Counted from the stretch's first letter, positions 50,601 to 62,265 are shown. The stretch is DNA of 64,000 nt from Omphiscola glabra (GCA_964017045.1 OZ024808.1:31464013-31528012); one strand, 5' to 3'. Notes: generated by a model not told the origin, from the sequence alone. Made by a program: numbers and translations.

Positions 50601-52617
50601 GATTAAACACTATAATGTTATGAAAAGGGTAGTAAGATTAAACACTAAAATGTTATGAATAGGGTAGTAAGATTAAACACTAAAATGTTATGAATAGGGT
50701 AGTAAGATTAAACACTAAAATGTTATGAAAAGGGTAGTAAGATTAAACACTAAAATGTTATGAATAGGGTAGTAAGATTAAACCCTAAAATGTTATGAAT
50801 AAGGTAGTAAGATTAAACACTAAAATGTTATGAATAGGGTAGTAAGATTAAACACTAAAATGTTATGAAAAGGGTAGTAAGATTAAACACTAAAATGTTA
50901 TGAATAGGGTAGTAAGATTAAACACTAAAATGTTATGAATAGGGTAGTAAGATTAAACACTAAAATGTTATGAATAGGGTAGTAAGATTAAACACTAAAA
51001 TGTTATGAAATGGGTAGTAAGATTAAACACTAAAATGTTATGAATAGGGTAGTAAGATTAAACACTAAAATGTTATGAATAGGGTAGTAAGATTAAACAC
51101 TAAAATGTTATGAATAGGGTAGTAAGATTAAACACTAAAATGTTATGAATAGGGTAGTAAGATTAAACACTAAAATGTTATGAATAGGGTAGTAAGATTA
51201 AACACTAAAATGTTATGAATAGGGTAGTAAGATTAAACACTAAAATGTTATGAAAAGGGTAGTAAGATTAAACCCTAAAATGTTATGAATAGGGTAGTAA
51301 GATTAAACACTAAAATGTTATGAATAGGGTAGTAAGATTAAACCCTAAAATGTTATGAATAGGGTAGTAAGATTAAACACTAAAATGTTATGAAAAGGGT
51401 AGTAAGATTAAACACTAAAATGTTATGAATAGGGTAGTAAGATTAAACACTAAAATGTTATGAATAGGGTAGTAAGATTAAACACTAACATGTAATGAAT
51501 AGGGTAGTAAGATTAAACACTAAAATGTTATGAAAAGGGTAGTAAGATTAAACCCTAAAATGTTATGAATAGGGTAGTAAGATTAAACACTAAAATGTTA
51601 TGAATAGGGTAGTAAGATTAAACACTAAAATATTATGAATAGGGTAGTAAGACTAAACACTAAAATGTTATGAAAAGGGTAGTAAGATTAAACACTAACA
51701 TGTTATGAATAGGGTAGTAAGATTAAACACTAAAATGTTATGAAAAGGGTAGTAAGATTAAACACTTAAATGTTATGAATAGGGTAGTAAGATTAAACAC
51801 TAAAATGTTATGAATAGGGTAGTAAGATTAAACACTAAAATGTTATGAAAAGGGTAGTAAGATTAAACACTAAAATGTTATGAAAAGGGTAGTAAGATTA
51901 AACACTAAAATGTTATGAAAAGGGTAGTAAGATTAAACACTAAAATGTTATGAAAAGGGTAGTAAGATTAAACACTAAAATGTTATGAAAAGGGTAGTAA
52001 GATTAAACACTAAAATGTTATGAAAAGGGTAGTAAGATTAAACACTAAAATGTTATGAATAGGGTAGTAAGATTAAACCCTAAAATGTTATGAAAAGGGT
52101 AGTAAGATTAAACCCTAAAATGTTATGAAAAGGGTAGTAAGATTAAACACTAAAATGTTATGAATAGGGTAGTAAGATTAAACCCTAAAATGTTATGAAA
52201 AGGGTAGTAAGATTAAACCCTAAAATGTTATGAATAGGGTAGTAAGATTAAACACTAAAATGTTATGAATAGGGTAGTAAGATTAAACCCTAAAATGTTA
52301 TGAAAAGGGTAGTAAGATTAAACCCTAAAATGTTATGAATAGGGTAGTAAGATTAAACACTAAAATGTTATGAAAAGGGTAGTAAGATTAAACACTAAAA
52401 TGTTATGAAAAGGGTAGTAAGATTAAACCCTAAAATGTTATGAATAGGGTAGTAAGATTAAACACTAAAATTTTATGAAAAGGGTAGTAAGATTAAACAC
52501 TAAAATGTTATGAAAAGGGTAGTAAGATTAAACACTAAAATGTTATGAAAAGGGTAGTAAGATTAAACACTAAAATGTTATGAATAGGGTAGTAAGATTA
52601 AACACTAAAATGTTATG
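38686..52617. repeat. 35-bp satellite array, about 13.9 kb
   Basis: About 398 units of a 35-bp monomer made of GATTAAACACTAAAATG followed by TTATGAAAAGGGTAGTAA. Main variants: GAAAAGGG or GAATAGGG; CACCCAAAATG (36 bp, only about 40.3-47.8 kb); AACCCTAAAATG (only about 45.7-52.5 kb). Shared rare variants show higher-order repeats: about 664 bp (49.6-50.9 kb) and blocks of about 2.3-2.5 kb. No ORF of note. Confidence 0.98.
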
Positions 52618-52700
52618 GATAATGTAACAAGATAATACACTACACAATTTTATGAATAGTGCGTGAGATGTTACGTTGCAAAATGTTATGGACAGTGTCT
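52618..52700. repeat. Diverged satellite units (right edge)
   Basis: Two or three decayed units (AAAATGTTATGGATAATG, AATTTTATGAATAGTG, AAAATGTTATGGACAGTG) resembling the left-edge precursors rather than the core. Confidence 0.75.
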
Positions 52701-52855
52701 CAAGCCTCAATATGTTCATCCCCTTTACCTATTGTCGACCTCCCTGTCTGTACTTTACTTGATGCAAAAAACATTGGACATACTTTTGCACGGCGTACTT
52801 TCCATCTGAAGATTAAATACACCTTATTGATTTTTTTTACCCTGTTCTGATTGTT

Positions 52856-52943
52856 ACGTTAACCTTGGACGGCAACTCATCTAAGAGAAGGAAACTCTGA
52901 AGTCAAAACCGGAGATGGATTCCCGTAGGCGGATAACATTGTC
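52856..52943 (+). mobile_element. SINE body fragment
   Basis: CTTGGACGGCAACTCATC, AGAGAAGGAAACTCTGAAG and GGAGATGGATTCCCGTAGG match the body of the SINE at 14845-15122 in the opposite orientation; no tRNA head. Confidence 0.75.
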
Positions 52944-53302
52944 AAAAACAAAATAAAATATGTAGAAATAAGGAAAGGAAAGTTATGTGTATCAACTTCA
53001 ACCACTTGAAAATGTCTAGTAATACAAAGTTGGAAATAGTAATCAACAAACACAGTGAAAGAATTATACAAGTAATGAAAATGTGAAAAAATTTACCCAC
53101 ACACAAACAATGGTAAATATCTCTGACTAAACCTCGCTCATGTTTGTCTCCTTCACAATTAACCGTCTTATTTCTAGTGGGCGAACATGGCTTCTAGAAT
53201 TCTAGCCTTATCGTGAAACGCTTGTTGGACTTGTGAGTGAACCGTCTTTCATAAGAAAGGATATGACAATTCTGCATCTTAATAAATATGCTTTATAACG
53301 AG

Positions 53303-53393
53303 GACGTGGCACGTGATCATAATCAAGCACGGAAAAAAAAAAGGGGGGGGGGGGAGATCGAAGTGAATTGCACGGATTGGTTGGTGACGTCAC
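53303..53393 (+). promoter_or_regulatory. Conserved E-box/CRE-like module upstream of GIMAP copy B
   Basis: GACGTGGCACGTG (53303-53315) and TGACGTCA (53385-53392), about 200 bp before the ATG, matching copy A. The second E-box of copy A is degraded here and replaced by A and G runs. Confidence 0.4.
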
Positions 53394-53588
53394 AAAACAC
53401 AAGGGAGACCATAGACACTACCAGCACACGGGCCGTAACACCCCCCCCCCCCAACGCCAATATTTTGTACTTGATATTTTCATTCTTATTGTTAATTTTG
53501 TTTGTTTTTCGGCCATTCAATTTGAAATTTAAATCTAACAAAAATGTTCATTAAATGATAATGTTTTTTGCTATAATTCTAGATCACA

Positions 53589-54224
53589 ATGACAGCAAAT
53601 CAAGGGAAAATCACAATCGCCCTTTTGGGGAAAACCGGACATGGTAAAAGCGCAACTGGAAATACCATTCTGAAAAAGATGTGTTTTAAAGAGTCGTCCC
53701 ACTTGATCTCTTGCTCCAAACTTGTTAAAGATGGTGAAAATAAAATTGATGGCAATTTCGTAACTGTTTATGACACTCCGGGTCTCTACGACACGGGCGA
53801 CAACACGGCATCCGTGAAAAATAAGGCTGTTAAACATTGTGATATTTTGATGGAAGCTTGTCAAAATAGTGGAGTGAATGCCTTTATTTTAGTTCTTAAT
53901 GTCTGCTCTCCATTTACCGGAGAGGAAATAGAAACTGTTAACATATATGAAACAATTTTCGGGTCTGACTTCCTTAAAACCCATGGAATCCTCGTCTTCA
54001 CAAAAGGCGACAAATTATCTGAAGAAGAAGAAATTGGCGATTTTAAAATGTTTTTGGAAAATCAGCAACCCGAGATGAAAAGATTTGTTGAGAAATTTAA
54101 AGATAACATAGTTCTGATCGCCAATAGAGGAGCATTTGATGACATCCGAGGTCAGCATGGCAATGAACTATTACAATTATGTATAAACAAAGGGAGAGAA
54201 TGTCTCAGCGTACAAAATGTCTGA
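53589..54224 (+). CDS. GIMAP-like (AIG1-type) GTPase, copy B, C-terminus frameshifted
   Basis: 211 residues. G1 GKTGHGKS (14-21), G3 DTPG (62-65), G4 TKGD (138-141) and ANRGAFD are all canonical, so the G domain looks more intact than in copy A. Residue numbering matches copy A to beyond residue 140. Near 54188-54194 (AAAGGGAG) one extra base relative to copy A shifts the frame; the stop follows at 54222-54224. The downstream bases (ATGTCTGATTACGATAAATA) still encode the DYDKYA.DRR tail in another frame. The acceptor ATAATTCTAG ends six bases before the ATG. Either a recent truncation or an assembly error; the GTPase core is unaffected. Confidence 0.8.
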   Translation: MTANQGKITIALLGKTGHGKSATGNTILKKMCFKESSHLISCSKLVKDGENKIDGNFVTVYDTPGLYDTGDNTASVKNKAVKHCDILMEACQNSGVNAFILVLNVCSPFTGEEIETVNIYETIFGSDFLKTHGILVFTKGDKLSEEEEIGDFKMFLENQQPEMKRFVEKFKDNIVLIANRGAFDDIRGQHGNELLQLCINKGRECLSVQNV

Positions 54225-54664
54225 TTACGATAAATATGCGGGAGATCGCAGAACGCTTTTATCTGGTTTTTTTAATTGGATCTTTAATGAATATTTCATG
54301 AGTTTAAATGTTCATTTATTGTTGTTACATTATTCTTCTCACAATTAAGCCATACTTTCATTAATTAAAGGCTGCCCCTGTTGGTCATCTGTGAGTTCAT
54401 TTCTACTGATAGAAAGTAACATTTATTCATGGGCCCTACTAAATGATCCTGGGATATTTAAAGGTCAAAAGTTGTGATGTACAAAAAAAATATTTAACAA
54501 AAAAATTAAAATAACAAGTCTTAGATTAAATGCAGTGGACAAATCCCCGAAAAGTGGCAGATGGGACATGCAAAGTCACTTGATGATTCTGAATACACAG
54601 GATTAGTGTGTCAATTTACCAAGGTTTTTTTTATGCATTGTTCCCGACAATAAGGAGGGAAATG

Positions 54665-54742
54665 TGAGGATTACAGGGGCGGGGCATTTAGTCAGTGAGG
54701 AGAGAAAACGATTTATAGGGGCGGGGCATTTACTGATACAGC
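54665..54742. repeat. Two units of the 41-bp minisatellite (block B)
   Basis: GGGGCGGGGCATTTA twice; the unexpanded counterpart of 27905-29250. Confidence 0.85.
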
Positions 54743-55339
54743 AACTGGTCGACCAGACTTTCCTTTTCTTTGAAATCGTAAATAATTCTATAGCATATGT
54801 ATTATTTTCTCGGTGATGTCTTATTAAATCACTATAAAAGTTTTTTTTTCAACTTTTACAAGGCAGGTCTTCCTCACGACCACTTGCAAATGAATAAGAA
54901 TAATATTTCAACTTTGAGATTTTTTCCTATGTTGAGAAACTTGTTTCCTGAACTATAAACTGCACAATGGCATTTCATTTTCATTACTGGTAACACGATG
55001 CAGCCTCAGCTACGCCTTGTCAGCTAACACGATGCAGCCTTAGCTACGCCTTGTCAGCAAAGACAAGTACTTGTTTAATATGTTTCGCGCACATCATTTT
55101 ATTTTTAAACTACGTATTATCCTTATTTCCATTTTAGTGGGATACAAATGCTTACTGTAGTTAGCCGTAACTTTTTATATAATTTAAACTTTATTAGCAC
55201 ATTTAACTTTTTAATACTATCTGACCTTCTTATTAAGCCTGTAAAGATGCATGTGCAAGTGATGTTAAAATAAAATTAACTCAAATAAAATAATTTAAAC
55301 ATAGAGGAGTTAAAAATATTATTTTTACCCTGTACAACA

Positions 55340-55965
55340 GAAAAAACTAGATCGAGCCCTGGTCAAAGTAATTTTAGATTATGCATCTTCGGTCTGGGAT
55401 CCATTTTTTCAGAAGAGCATTGACAGGTTGGAGGCAGCATAGCGACGGGCAGCACGCTTTGTCCTGAACCGCTACAGGAATACCTCTGGTGTTGGCAGTA
55501 TGCTGGAAACACTGGGCTGGTCACTATTGGAGGAACGACGACGACTATCCAGGATCTCTATGATTTACAAGATAAATAATGGGCTAGTCCACTGCTCTGG
55601 CATTAAACAGAAACTCGTCCCTCTCCCCCATAGACAGCGACGAGGCCACGACAGGCAGTTCCGGCTAATACCAACGAGAAGCCAGTATAGGAACTGCTCA
55701 TTCCTACCAAAGACAATCAGGGACTGGAACAATCTTTCAAAAGGAACAGTTGAGGCGACAACACTTGACTCATTTGCGTCTATTGCCTCAGGCCTTCCAA
55801 CCCCCAGTGCATGATACCCTCACTCAGTTACTCTTGTAACCAGTGAAATATCCTCATCAACACCAGTCGCAGAAACATTGCAAATCCCATCTACATTCAT
55901 AGGAGCCATAATGATCAATAAATTGATCGTGGGCCCTTAATATATAGAAGAAGAAGACTTGAAGT
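55340..55965 (+). mobile_element. Non-LTR retrotransposon 3' fragment with GAA tail
   Basis: RALVKVILDYASSVWDP then a TAG inside the EAA-RRAARFVLNRY stretch, then an open part (55500-55814) with LGWSLLEERRRLSRISMIY, FLPKTIRDWNNLS and LDSFASIASG, the usual C-terminus of Jockey/RTE-like reverse transcriptases. Ends ATATATAGAAGAAGAAGA. A second copy of the same 3' end is at 60748-61030 on the minus strand. Confidence 0.78.
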
Positions 55966-56219
55966 AGCTAGGGGTGAGTAGAGTAAGCAATGATTTGTTA
56001 GTACTACATCGGGCCCTGGTCATACGCAGTGGCTTCCAGTAGCTGGGATAAGTAGAGTATGCCACTATTTGTCTGCGGAATAATTTTTTTAAATGCACTT
56101 GGGCTTCTAGCTTTGCATATAATGTTTGATTGAAAACAAAATAAAGATAAAATATAGAAGATGGTGCATTCGTTACCTCGGGAAAGGCGGGGATAAATCT
56201 AATAGATGTACGAACAAAT

Positions 56220-56320
56220 AAATGTTCCGTTGTTGACTTGAAGTCAACCGACCAACTAGTGAGACTTATAAATGTCCCATTGTTGACTTGAAGTCAACCG
56301 ACCAACCAGTTAGACTCGGT
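56220..56320. repeat. About 55-bp duplication, 2 units
   Basis: GTTGACTTGAAGTCAACCGA within both units; each also holds a GTTGACTTCAAGTCAAC-type inverted repeat. Confidence 0.85.
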
Positions 56321-56325
56321 AATTT

Positions 56326-57030
56326 GAAAGTTTGTATTTGCTATTTATTGAAGACATTTGATTTTGTTTAACTTGTGCGTAGCGTTGATATTTTAAAAAT
56401 AAATAGTTTAAACGCCTAAGTCACGTATCAGAAATTTTAATATTTCACTTCACATATTATTTGTTTATATAAACTGTTGGAATACTAGTCTTTGAACATT
56501 ATCAATTTTATAATAAAGGAAGGCTTTTATTATATTTATACATATAATGTATATATTTTGCATTTCATCAAGTTCATTATCATGATAATCCTGTAGTCTT
56601 CTGAAGTTATACTATTGGTGAAGATAACTATTACTTCTGTCCTCAAATGTTGTGTTTTGAAATATCCGATTATTACACATTTTTATTTTATCATTTTACT
56701 TATAAGTGTATGTAAAGAATTTATTATTTTGTGTATACATTCTCATTTTGTTTCTCATTCGTAAAAAAACTATGTAAACATTTATTATCAGGGGCGTAGC
56801 TAATCAGTTGTGCCACTGTGGGCAATTTTGCAAAAAAAAATAAAAAATACCGTCTACATTTAGCCGAAAATGACGGTTCTACATATTCCTAAGCCACTGC
56901 TTACTGCTCACGTAAAACACACCGAATGTCACATTTGTTGACATGCAACGGGTCTAGCGTAATTACATTTAAGTTTTAAGTCAACTTAACATCAAATAAC
57001 ATTTACCATCTATCTGACTGAAATAGATTA
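56326..57030. other. No recognised feature
   Basis: AT-rich, no supportable gene. Confidence 0.5.
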
Positions 57031-57439
57031 ACAATCAAACCGACTCCACTCAACTACAAAAACAAAAAATAAACAGAAACAGCAAGAAAAAAAGCATAAC
57101 AAAATAAAATACATAAAAGCCACATAAAGATATTTAACACATTCATAGACAAAAACATATAAACACTTGATATCAAACACAATCAAGATGAACTCCCACA
57201 AAAGAAACATAAGACAAGGAATCATAAAACCAACAAAGGTATCTCTTTTACACAGAAAAATACAAACACTTGGATACAAACAAGAAATATCAACCCAAAC
57301 ACCACACTAAGAAAAACGAAAATGAACCCACACAAATAAACACACAAACGTACAAAAACTAACACAGACAGAATTCTTGAAAAGGTGTTGTGATGAGAAA
57401 AGTGTCTCGAAAAAGAAAGTGACGTCACATACGGCTAAT

Positions 57440-57590
57440 GCTTGATTAGAACTATTTATTGGTTAAGGCTAAACAGCAATAGGGACCCGACCTGCCGGCA
57501 TTGCAGTCTAGTCCCAGAAGCACTAGCACATCTGTCGACTGAATGCCCAGCACTAAATGTTGCAGGGGAGACCAGGGCGACGGGAGAGCC
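57440..57590 (+). mobile_element. Non-LTR retrotransposon C-terminal zinc-finger scrap
   Basis: RDPTCRHCSLVPEALAHLST then ECPAL, the CxxC...H....C pattern found after the RT/RNase H of many LINEs. Only about 50 codons remain. Confidence 0.55.
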
Positions 57591-57879
57591 CTATGTTACA
57601 GTGGTATTTTATGGCATAGCAGATGTAGCTGGTTGCCCATATACAAGCCCGGGGGGGGGGGGGCTCAAGTCTCAACCATATTATGTATGTTAGCTAGTTG
57701 TCTGAAGATGGTCACATCAATACATATGTAACATAGTATTACCATACAAATATATTTAAGATTTTATGTTTCCTGTTGTGAGTTAAAATAAGGATGTAAT
57801 GAGTTTTGTACACATATTTTTGACACTAAACAAAAAAAAAAATAATACAAATGAGAGAACAGATTGAAATACGTGTTAT

Positions 57880-58195
57880 ATAACTCCACCACTCATTGAC
57901 TCACTCAATCAGCGACTCATTCACTGACGCACTTACTGACTGACTCACTCACTGAATCTCTCACTTACCGCCTAACTCACTGACTCCCTTAATCTCTCAA
58001 TCTCATAGACTAACTCAATTGCTGACTCCCTCTCCGACTCGTTAACTCCCTGACTCCCTCACCGACTAACTCACTGACTCACTCATTCACTGAATCTCTA
58101 ACTTACCCAATCACTGACTCACTCACTCTTTGACTCGCTCACTCATTGACTCTTTGCCTGACTCACTCACTGACTCATTGACTCACTGACTGATC
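57880..58195. repeat. Degenerate (ACTC/GACT)n microsatellite
   Basis: Repeats of GACTCACTCACTGACTC with many substitutions; very G-poor on the plus strand. Confidence 0.9.
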
Positions 58196-58509
58196 ACTAG
58201 ATCTCAAAACAACAAGACACAAAAATTAAATGTTCTAAGTTAAATCCCCTTATACTTTTAGGTTGTACTCCAAAATATAAAAAAGTCATTGTTTGTTTCG
58301 TGAGAGCATTGGAGTTTTTATTATGTCTTGTTTTTAGTTGATTGGAACCGCCCCTTTGAACATGCGTTGTGCCTTTGTACACATGTATCTATGCTTAAGT
58401 ATAAGTTAGACATTATCTTTCAATAACGTTCGATTATTGTGATGAATTTGATAACGTCATTTCTTTAAACATTAAAATACAAACTGCGATATCTTCGCAT
58501 TGATATCCC

Positions 58510-58640
58510 TGCTGTTGAGTAGGTCTGATGACGTGTAGGTCTGATGATGTAGTAGGTCTGATGACGTAGTAGGTCTGATGACGTAGTAGGTATCATCCCG
58601 TAGTATGTTTGATGTCGTAGTAGACCCGATGACGTACTGA
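58510..58640. repeat. 17-18-bp minisatellite, about 8 units
   Basis: GTAGGTCTGATGACGTA with substitutions; every unit carries GATGACGT. Confidence 0.88.
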
Positions 58641-58744
58641 GTTAATGTTTTTCGTGTAGGTCCTGTACAAAGAGCAAGGGCCAACGAAATAAACAATTTA
58701 AACCGGGGCGTGGCATTTGTACAGCATAGTCATAGAATGATGGT

Positions 58745-58910
58745 GCTCGGAAGAATCATGACCCATCACATACCCCATTGAAACAAGGAAGTGAGCAGGC
58801 AATAAGAATGACCCATCAAATACCCCATTGAAACAAGGAAGTGAGCAGGCAATAAGAATGACCCATCACATACCCCATTGAAACAAGGAGGTGAGCAGGC
58901 AATAAAGAAA
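58745..58910. repeat. 51-bp minisatellite, 3 units
   Basis: GAATGACCCATCACATACCC then CATTGAAACAAGGAAGTGAG and CAGGCAATAA. Confidence 0.93.
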
Positions 58911-59149
58911 ACTCCAGACACTCACATCTGTGTAGTCCATAGGTTTAATAAAACTATTACAATAATGTTATTTTGGATAATCAAACTTTATGGTAATCTA
59001 TTTTCAAAAAATAGTTTTTAAATTGCTACTTTTAAGGCAAAACACATCCAAGAATTGATTTTGTTTTTGGGAAGGCAGACAACTCGACTATTAACAATCA
59101 GTGTTTCTTTCAGACCTAAAAAAGTGGGGAGGGCATTTCAGACTTTCGA

Positions 59150-60510
59150 ATGTGCAGTGACAGTGGCTATATATGTAGATTAGGAGGGCAGAAATACCCG
59201 GGTGCCAGTGGCTATATGTGTAGATTAGGAGGGCAGAAATACCCGGGTGCCAGTGGCTATATGTGTAGATTAGGAGCAGCGGTGTATTGCCAAATTCGTA
59301 ACAAAGTGTTCGCAGTCAGTATCAATTTTGATTTTTTAAAAATTAGTACTTGATTTTAGGCATATTTATTTTTGAACTAACGGTTCGCACGAACCTGACC
59401 GAACCGGCTCCAAACTACCGCTGATTAGGAGGGCAGAAATACCCGGGTGTCGGTGGCTATATTTGTAGATTAGGAGGGCAGAAATACCCGGGTGCCAGTG
59501 GCTATATGTGTAGATTAGGAGGGCAGAAATATCCGGGTGCCAGTGGCTATATGTGTAGATTAGGAGGGCAGAAACACCCGGGTGCCAGTGGCTATATGTG
59601 TAGATTAGGAGGGCAGAAACACCCGGGCGCCAGTGGCTATATGTGTAGATTAGGAGGGCAGAAATACCCGGGTGCCAGTGGCTATATGTGTAGATTAGGA
59701 GGGCAGAAATATCCGGGTGCCAGTGGCTATATGTGTAGATTAGGAGGGCAGAAACACCCGGGTGCCAGTGGCTATATGTGTAGATTAGGAGCAGCGGTGT
59801 ATTGCCAAATTCGTAACAAAGTGTTCGCAGTCAGTATCAATTTTGATTTTTTAAAAATTAGTACTTGATTTTAGGCATATTTATTTTTGAACTAACGGTT
59901 CGCACGAACCTGACCGAACCGGCTCCAAACTACCGCTGATTAGGAGGGCAGAAATACCCGGGTGTCGGTGGCTATATTTGTAGATTAGGAGGGCAGAAAT
60001 ACCCGGGTGCCAGTGGCTATATGTGTAGATTAGGAGGGCAGAAATATCCGGGTGCCAGTGGCTATATGTGTAGATTAGGAGGGCAGAAACACCCGGGCGC
60101 CAGTGGCTATATGTGTAGATTAGGAGGGCAGAAATACCCGGGTGCCAGTGGCTATATGTGTAGATTAGGAGGGCAGAAATATCCGAGTGCCAGTGGCTAT
60201 ATGTGTAGATTAGGAGGGCAGAAACACCCGGGTGCCAGTGGCTATATGTGTAGATTAGGAGGGCAGAAACACCCGGGTGCCAGTGGCTATATGTGTAGAT
60301 TAGGAGGACAGAAACACCCGGATGCCAGTGGCTATATGTGTAGATTAGGAGGGCAGAAACACCCGGGTGCCAGTGGCTATATGTGTAGATTAGGAGGGCA
60401 GAAACACCCGGGTGCCAGTGGCTATATGTGTAGATTAGGAGGGCAGAAACACCCGGGTGCCAGTGGCTATATGTGTAGATTAGGAGGGCAGAAATATCCG
60501 GTTGTTAATG
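59150..60510. repeat. 45-bp minisatellite with about 515-bp higher-order unit
   Basis: GATTAGGAGGGCAGAAATAC then CCGGGTGCCAGTGGCTATAT and GTGTA, about 26 units in three runs. Two identical about 150-bp spacers (59268-59420 and 59783-59935, starting AGCAGCGGTGTATTGCC) separate the runs, spaced 515 bp. 45 bp is 15 codons, so a frame with MCRLGGQKYPGASGY repeats stays open; no start context or splice sites argue for a gene. Confidence 0.93.
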
Positions 60511-60747
60511 AACGCGATCTCCAAAATGAGCGTTGATTATATTTATTGGATGAATTAATCCAGAGTTAAAAACGGGGGATTGGACTTAGAAGATGACTCT
60601 CGACCTTGACAACATACACTCTAGCTAGCCCCTGCTTATAAAGGGGGTGGATGGGATACTCCAACCAGACATTACTTAGTTTTGCATCATTTTACACGGA
60701 AAGCGTCGGGAGAGATGATCGTTAAATATTTAAGGTGTTACTTGACC
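60511..60747. other. No recognised feature
   Basis: Short unique sequence between the 45-bp array and a LINE fragment. Confidence 0.5.
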
Positions 60748-61030
60748 TTCTTCTTCTTCTATATATTGAGGGCCCATGATCGAAGAATTGATCATTCCTG
60801 CTCCTAATTTTGTAGAGGGGTTTGCGATGAAACTGTGCATGGTTCTGAAAGGGATACTTCACTGGTTACAAAGGCTTTTCAGCAATGGATTTAAGAACTG
60901 GGGGTTGGACGGCAAGAGGCAATAGACTCAAATGTGTCTAGTGTAGTCGCCTCAACTTTTGCTTTTGTGTGCTTGTTTTAATCCCTGATTGTCCTTGGCA
61001 GGATTGAAGAGAGCGGTCGTGTGCGTACAG
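60748..61030 (-). mobile_element. Non-LTR retrotransposon 3' fragment (second copy)
   Basis: Reverse complement matches 55690-55965: the GACAATCAGGGA stretch, TGGGCCCT..ATATATAGAAGAAG end. Several frameshifts; older than the 55-kb copy. Confidence 0.7.
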
Positions 61031-61352
61031 GAACCAGACGTCTTAAAGTTTAGTCATCGACATTTAAAAAATAAAATAATTTTGAAGGCAATTGGGGGGG
61101 GGGGGTAAGAAAAAGGGGGGGGGTACAAAACTGAAAAGTGACAGTTGCCACCCACCTCTTCCTAGAGTGCTCCCTAAAGAAACCCAGTTATCAATGCTTC
61201 CATCACGTGTTTCTACTAAAACAAACGCAGCTAACAGCTCCTTTCCATCGGCTGCTGTATGCGTGCATCCATACGACTCAATGTCATTTTAAACATCAAT
61301 AATCCTACAAATAACTTTATGAGACAAATCTTAATAAGTATTAATATATTTT
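61031..61352. other. No recognised feature; G-rich runs
   Basis: Contains poly-G runs at 61094-61105 and 61117-61124 and no supportable gene. Confidence 0.5.
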
Positions 61353-61791
61353 TTAAAATTTTCCCAACAACTGTATACCCGCCCCCCCCCTTTTTTTTTT
61401 ACCCCTCTCGGCAAAAAGAGTTTGATTTCTCCAAATAAATGAAAATTGATATTCACAGAAATTGTCGTCCAATTCCTGGCCACATCCCATGACGCAGTCT
61501 TGTCGACCCAGGTGGTCATCTGGGCTGTTAGGAAAAAACAACATCTGCAGCATCAGTGGGTCAATGGGCTGATGGTCATCTGACCACACAAATTGACCCT
61601 CAACTTCAAGGTCGTCCAACCCAAGCCAAGTGCATGTCACAGAGAGGTTAGAAAAGAGGGCGCTTTTCTCCTCTGTTTTGGCCACGTAAAGATGTGAGCC
61701 CAGACACTGGCACGTGACAGCAGCTTGTGTGTAGTTGACAGGGACGGGAAAATATGCAGCAAAGCTGGTCGTCATGTTGTGGGAAAGTGTG
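61353..61791 (-). pseudogene. Lectin gene 3 exon 4 (frameshifted CTLD)
   Basis: Acceptor ATCAATCATTTCAG at 61792 upward; the codon split matches exon 3. The frame is intact from 61791 to about 61434. The long-loop motif is SPDD with two or three extra residues compared with genes 1 and 2. The end is frameshifted into GKKKRGG-type sequence. Confidence 0.7.
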
Positions 61792-62265
61792 CTGAAATGA
61801 TTGATATCAATCTATAGCTGGTCGTCATGTTGTGGGAAAGTGTGCTGAAATGATTGATGTCAATGTATAGCTGGTCGTCAAGTTGTGGGAAAGTGTGCTG
61901 AAATGATTGATATCAATGTATAGCTGGTCGTCATGTTGTGGGAAAGTGTGCTGAAATGATTGATGTCAATGTATAGCTGGTCGTCATGTTGTGGGAAAGT
62001 GTGCTGAAATGATTGATATCAATGTATAGCTGGTCGTCATGTTGTGGGAAAGTGTGCTGAAATGATTGATGTCAATGTATAGCTGGTCGTCATGTTGTGG
62101 GAAAGTGTGCTGAAATGATTGATGTCAATGTATAGCTGGTCGTCATGTTGTGGGAAAGTGTGCTGAAATGATTGATACTGGTCGTCATGTTGTGGGAAAG
62201 TGTGCTGAAATGATTGATACTGGTCGTCATGTTGTGGGAAAGTGTGCTGAAATGATTGATATCAA
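61765..62265 (-). repeat. 53-bp minisatellite built from the CTLD-exon acceptor of lectin gene 3
   Basis: Ten units starting at 61765, 61818, 61871, 61924, 61977, 62030, 62083, 62136, 62178 and 62220: eight at 53 bp, then 42-bp units. Each has the exon's first about 28 nt plus the intron end (GCTGAAATGATTGAT on plus), so each repeats a complete acceptor. 53 is not a multiple of 3, so outer acceptors change frame. Confidence 0.9.

Larger units (their letters stand above)
35385..55066 (+). repeat. Segmental duplication, block B (GIMAP copy B)
   Basis: Same order of landmarks as block A. Unique here: the 17-bp array, the 47-bp array, the candidate LTR at about 37.1-37.6 kb, the SINE fragment at 52.86 kb and the 13.9-kb satellite. 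The 41-bp and 34-bp arrays have only about two units each. Confidence 0.8.

Noticed and set aside
48885..52450. Telomere sequence from TAAACCCTAAAATG variants in the satellite
   Set aside because: Single CCCTAA words arise by one substitution in the 35-bp monomer and are not tandem.
38686..52617. CRISPR array
   Set aside because: Units are contiguous with no spacers, in a eukaryotic genome with introns; this is a satellite.
52659..53554. Short ORFs between the satellite and GIMAP copy B
   Set aside because: They overlap satellite edge, SINE and homopolymer sequence and are not kept in block A.
60021..60536. 171-residue ORF with 15-residue repeats
   Set aside because: The unit length is a multiple of three and nothing else supports coding; kept as a minisatellite.
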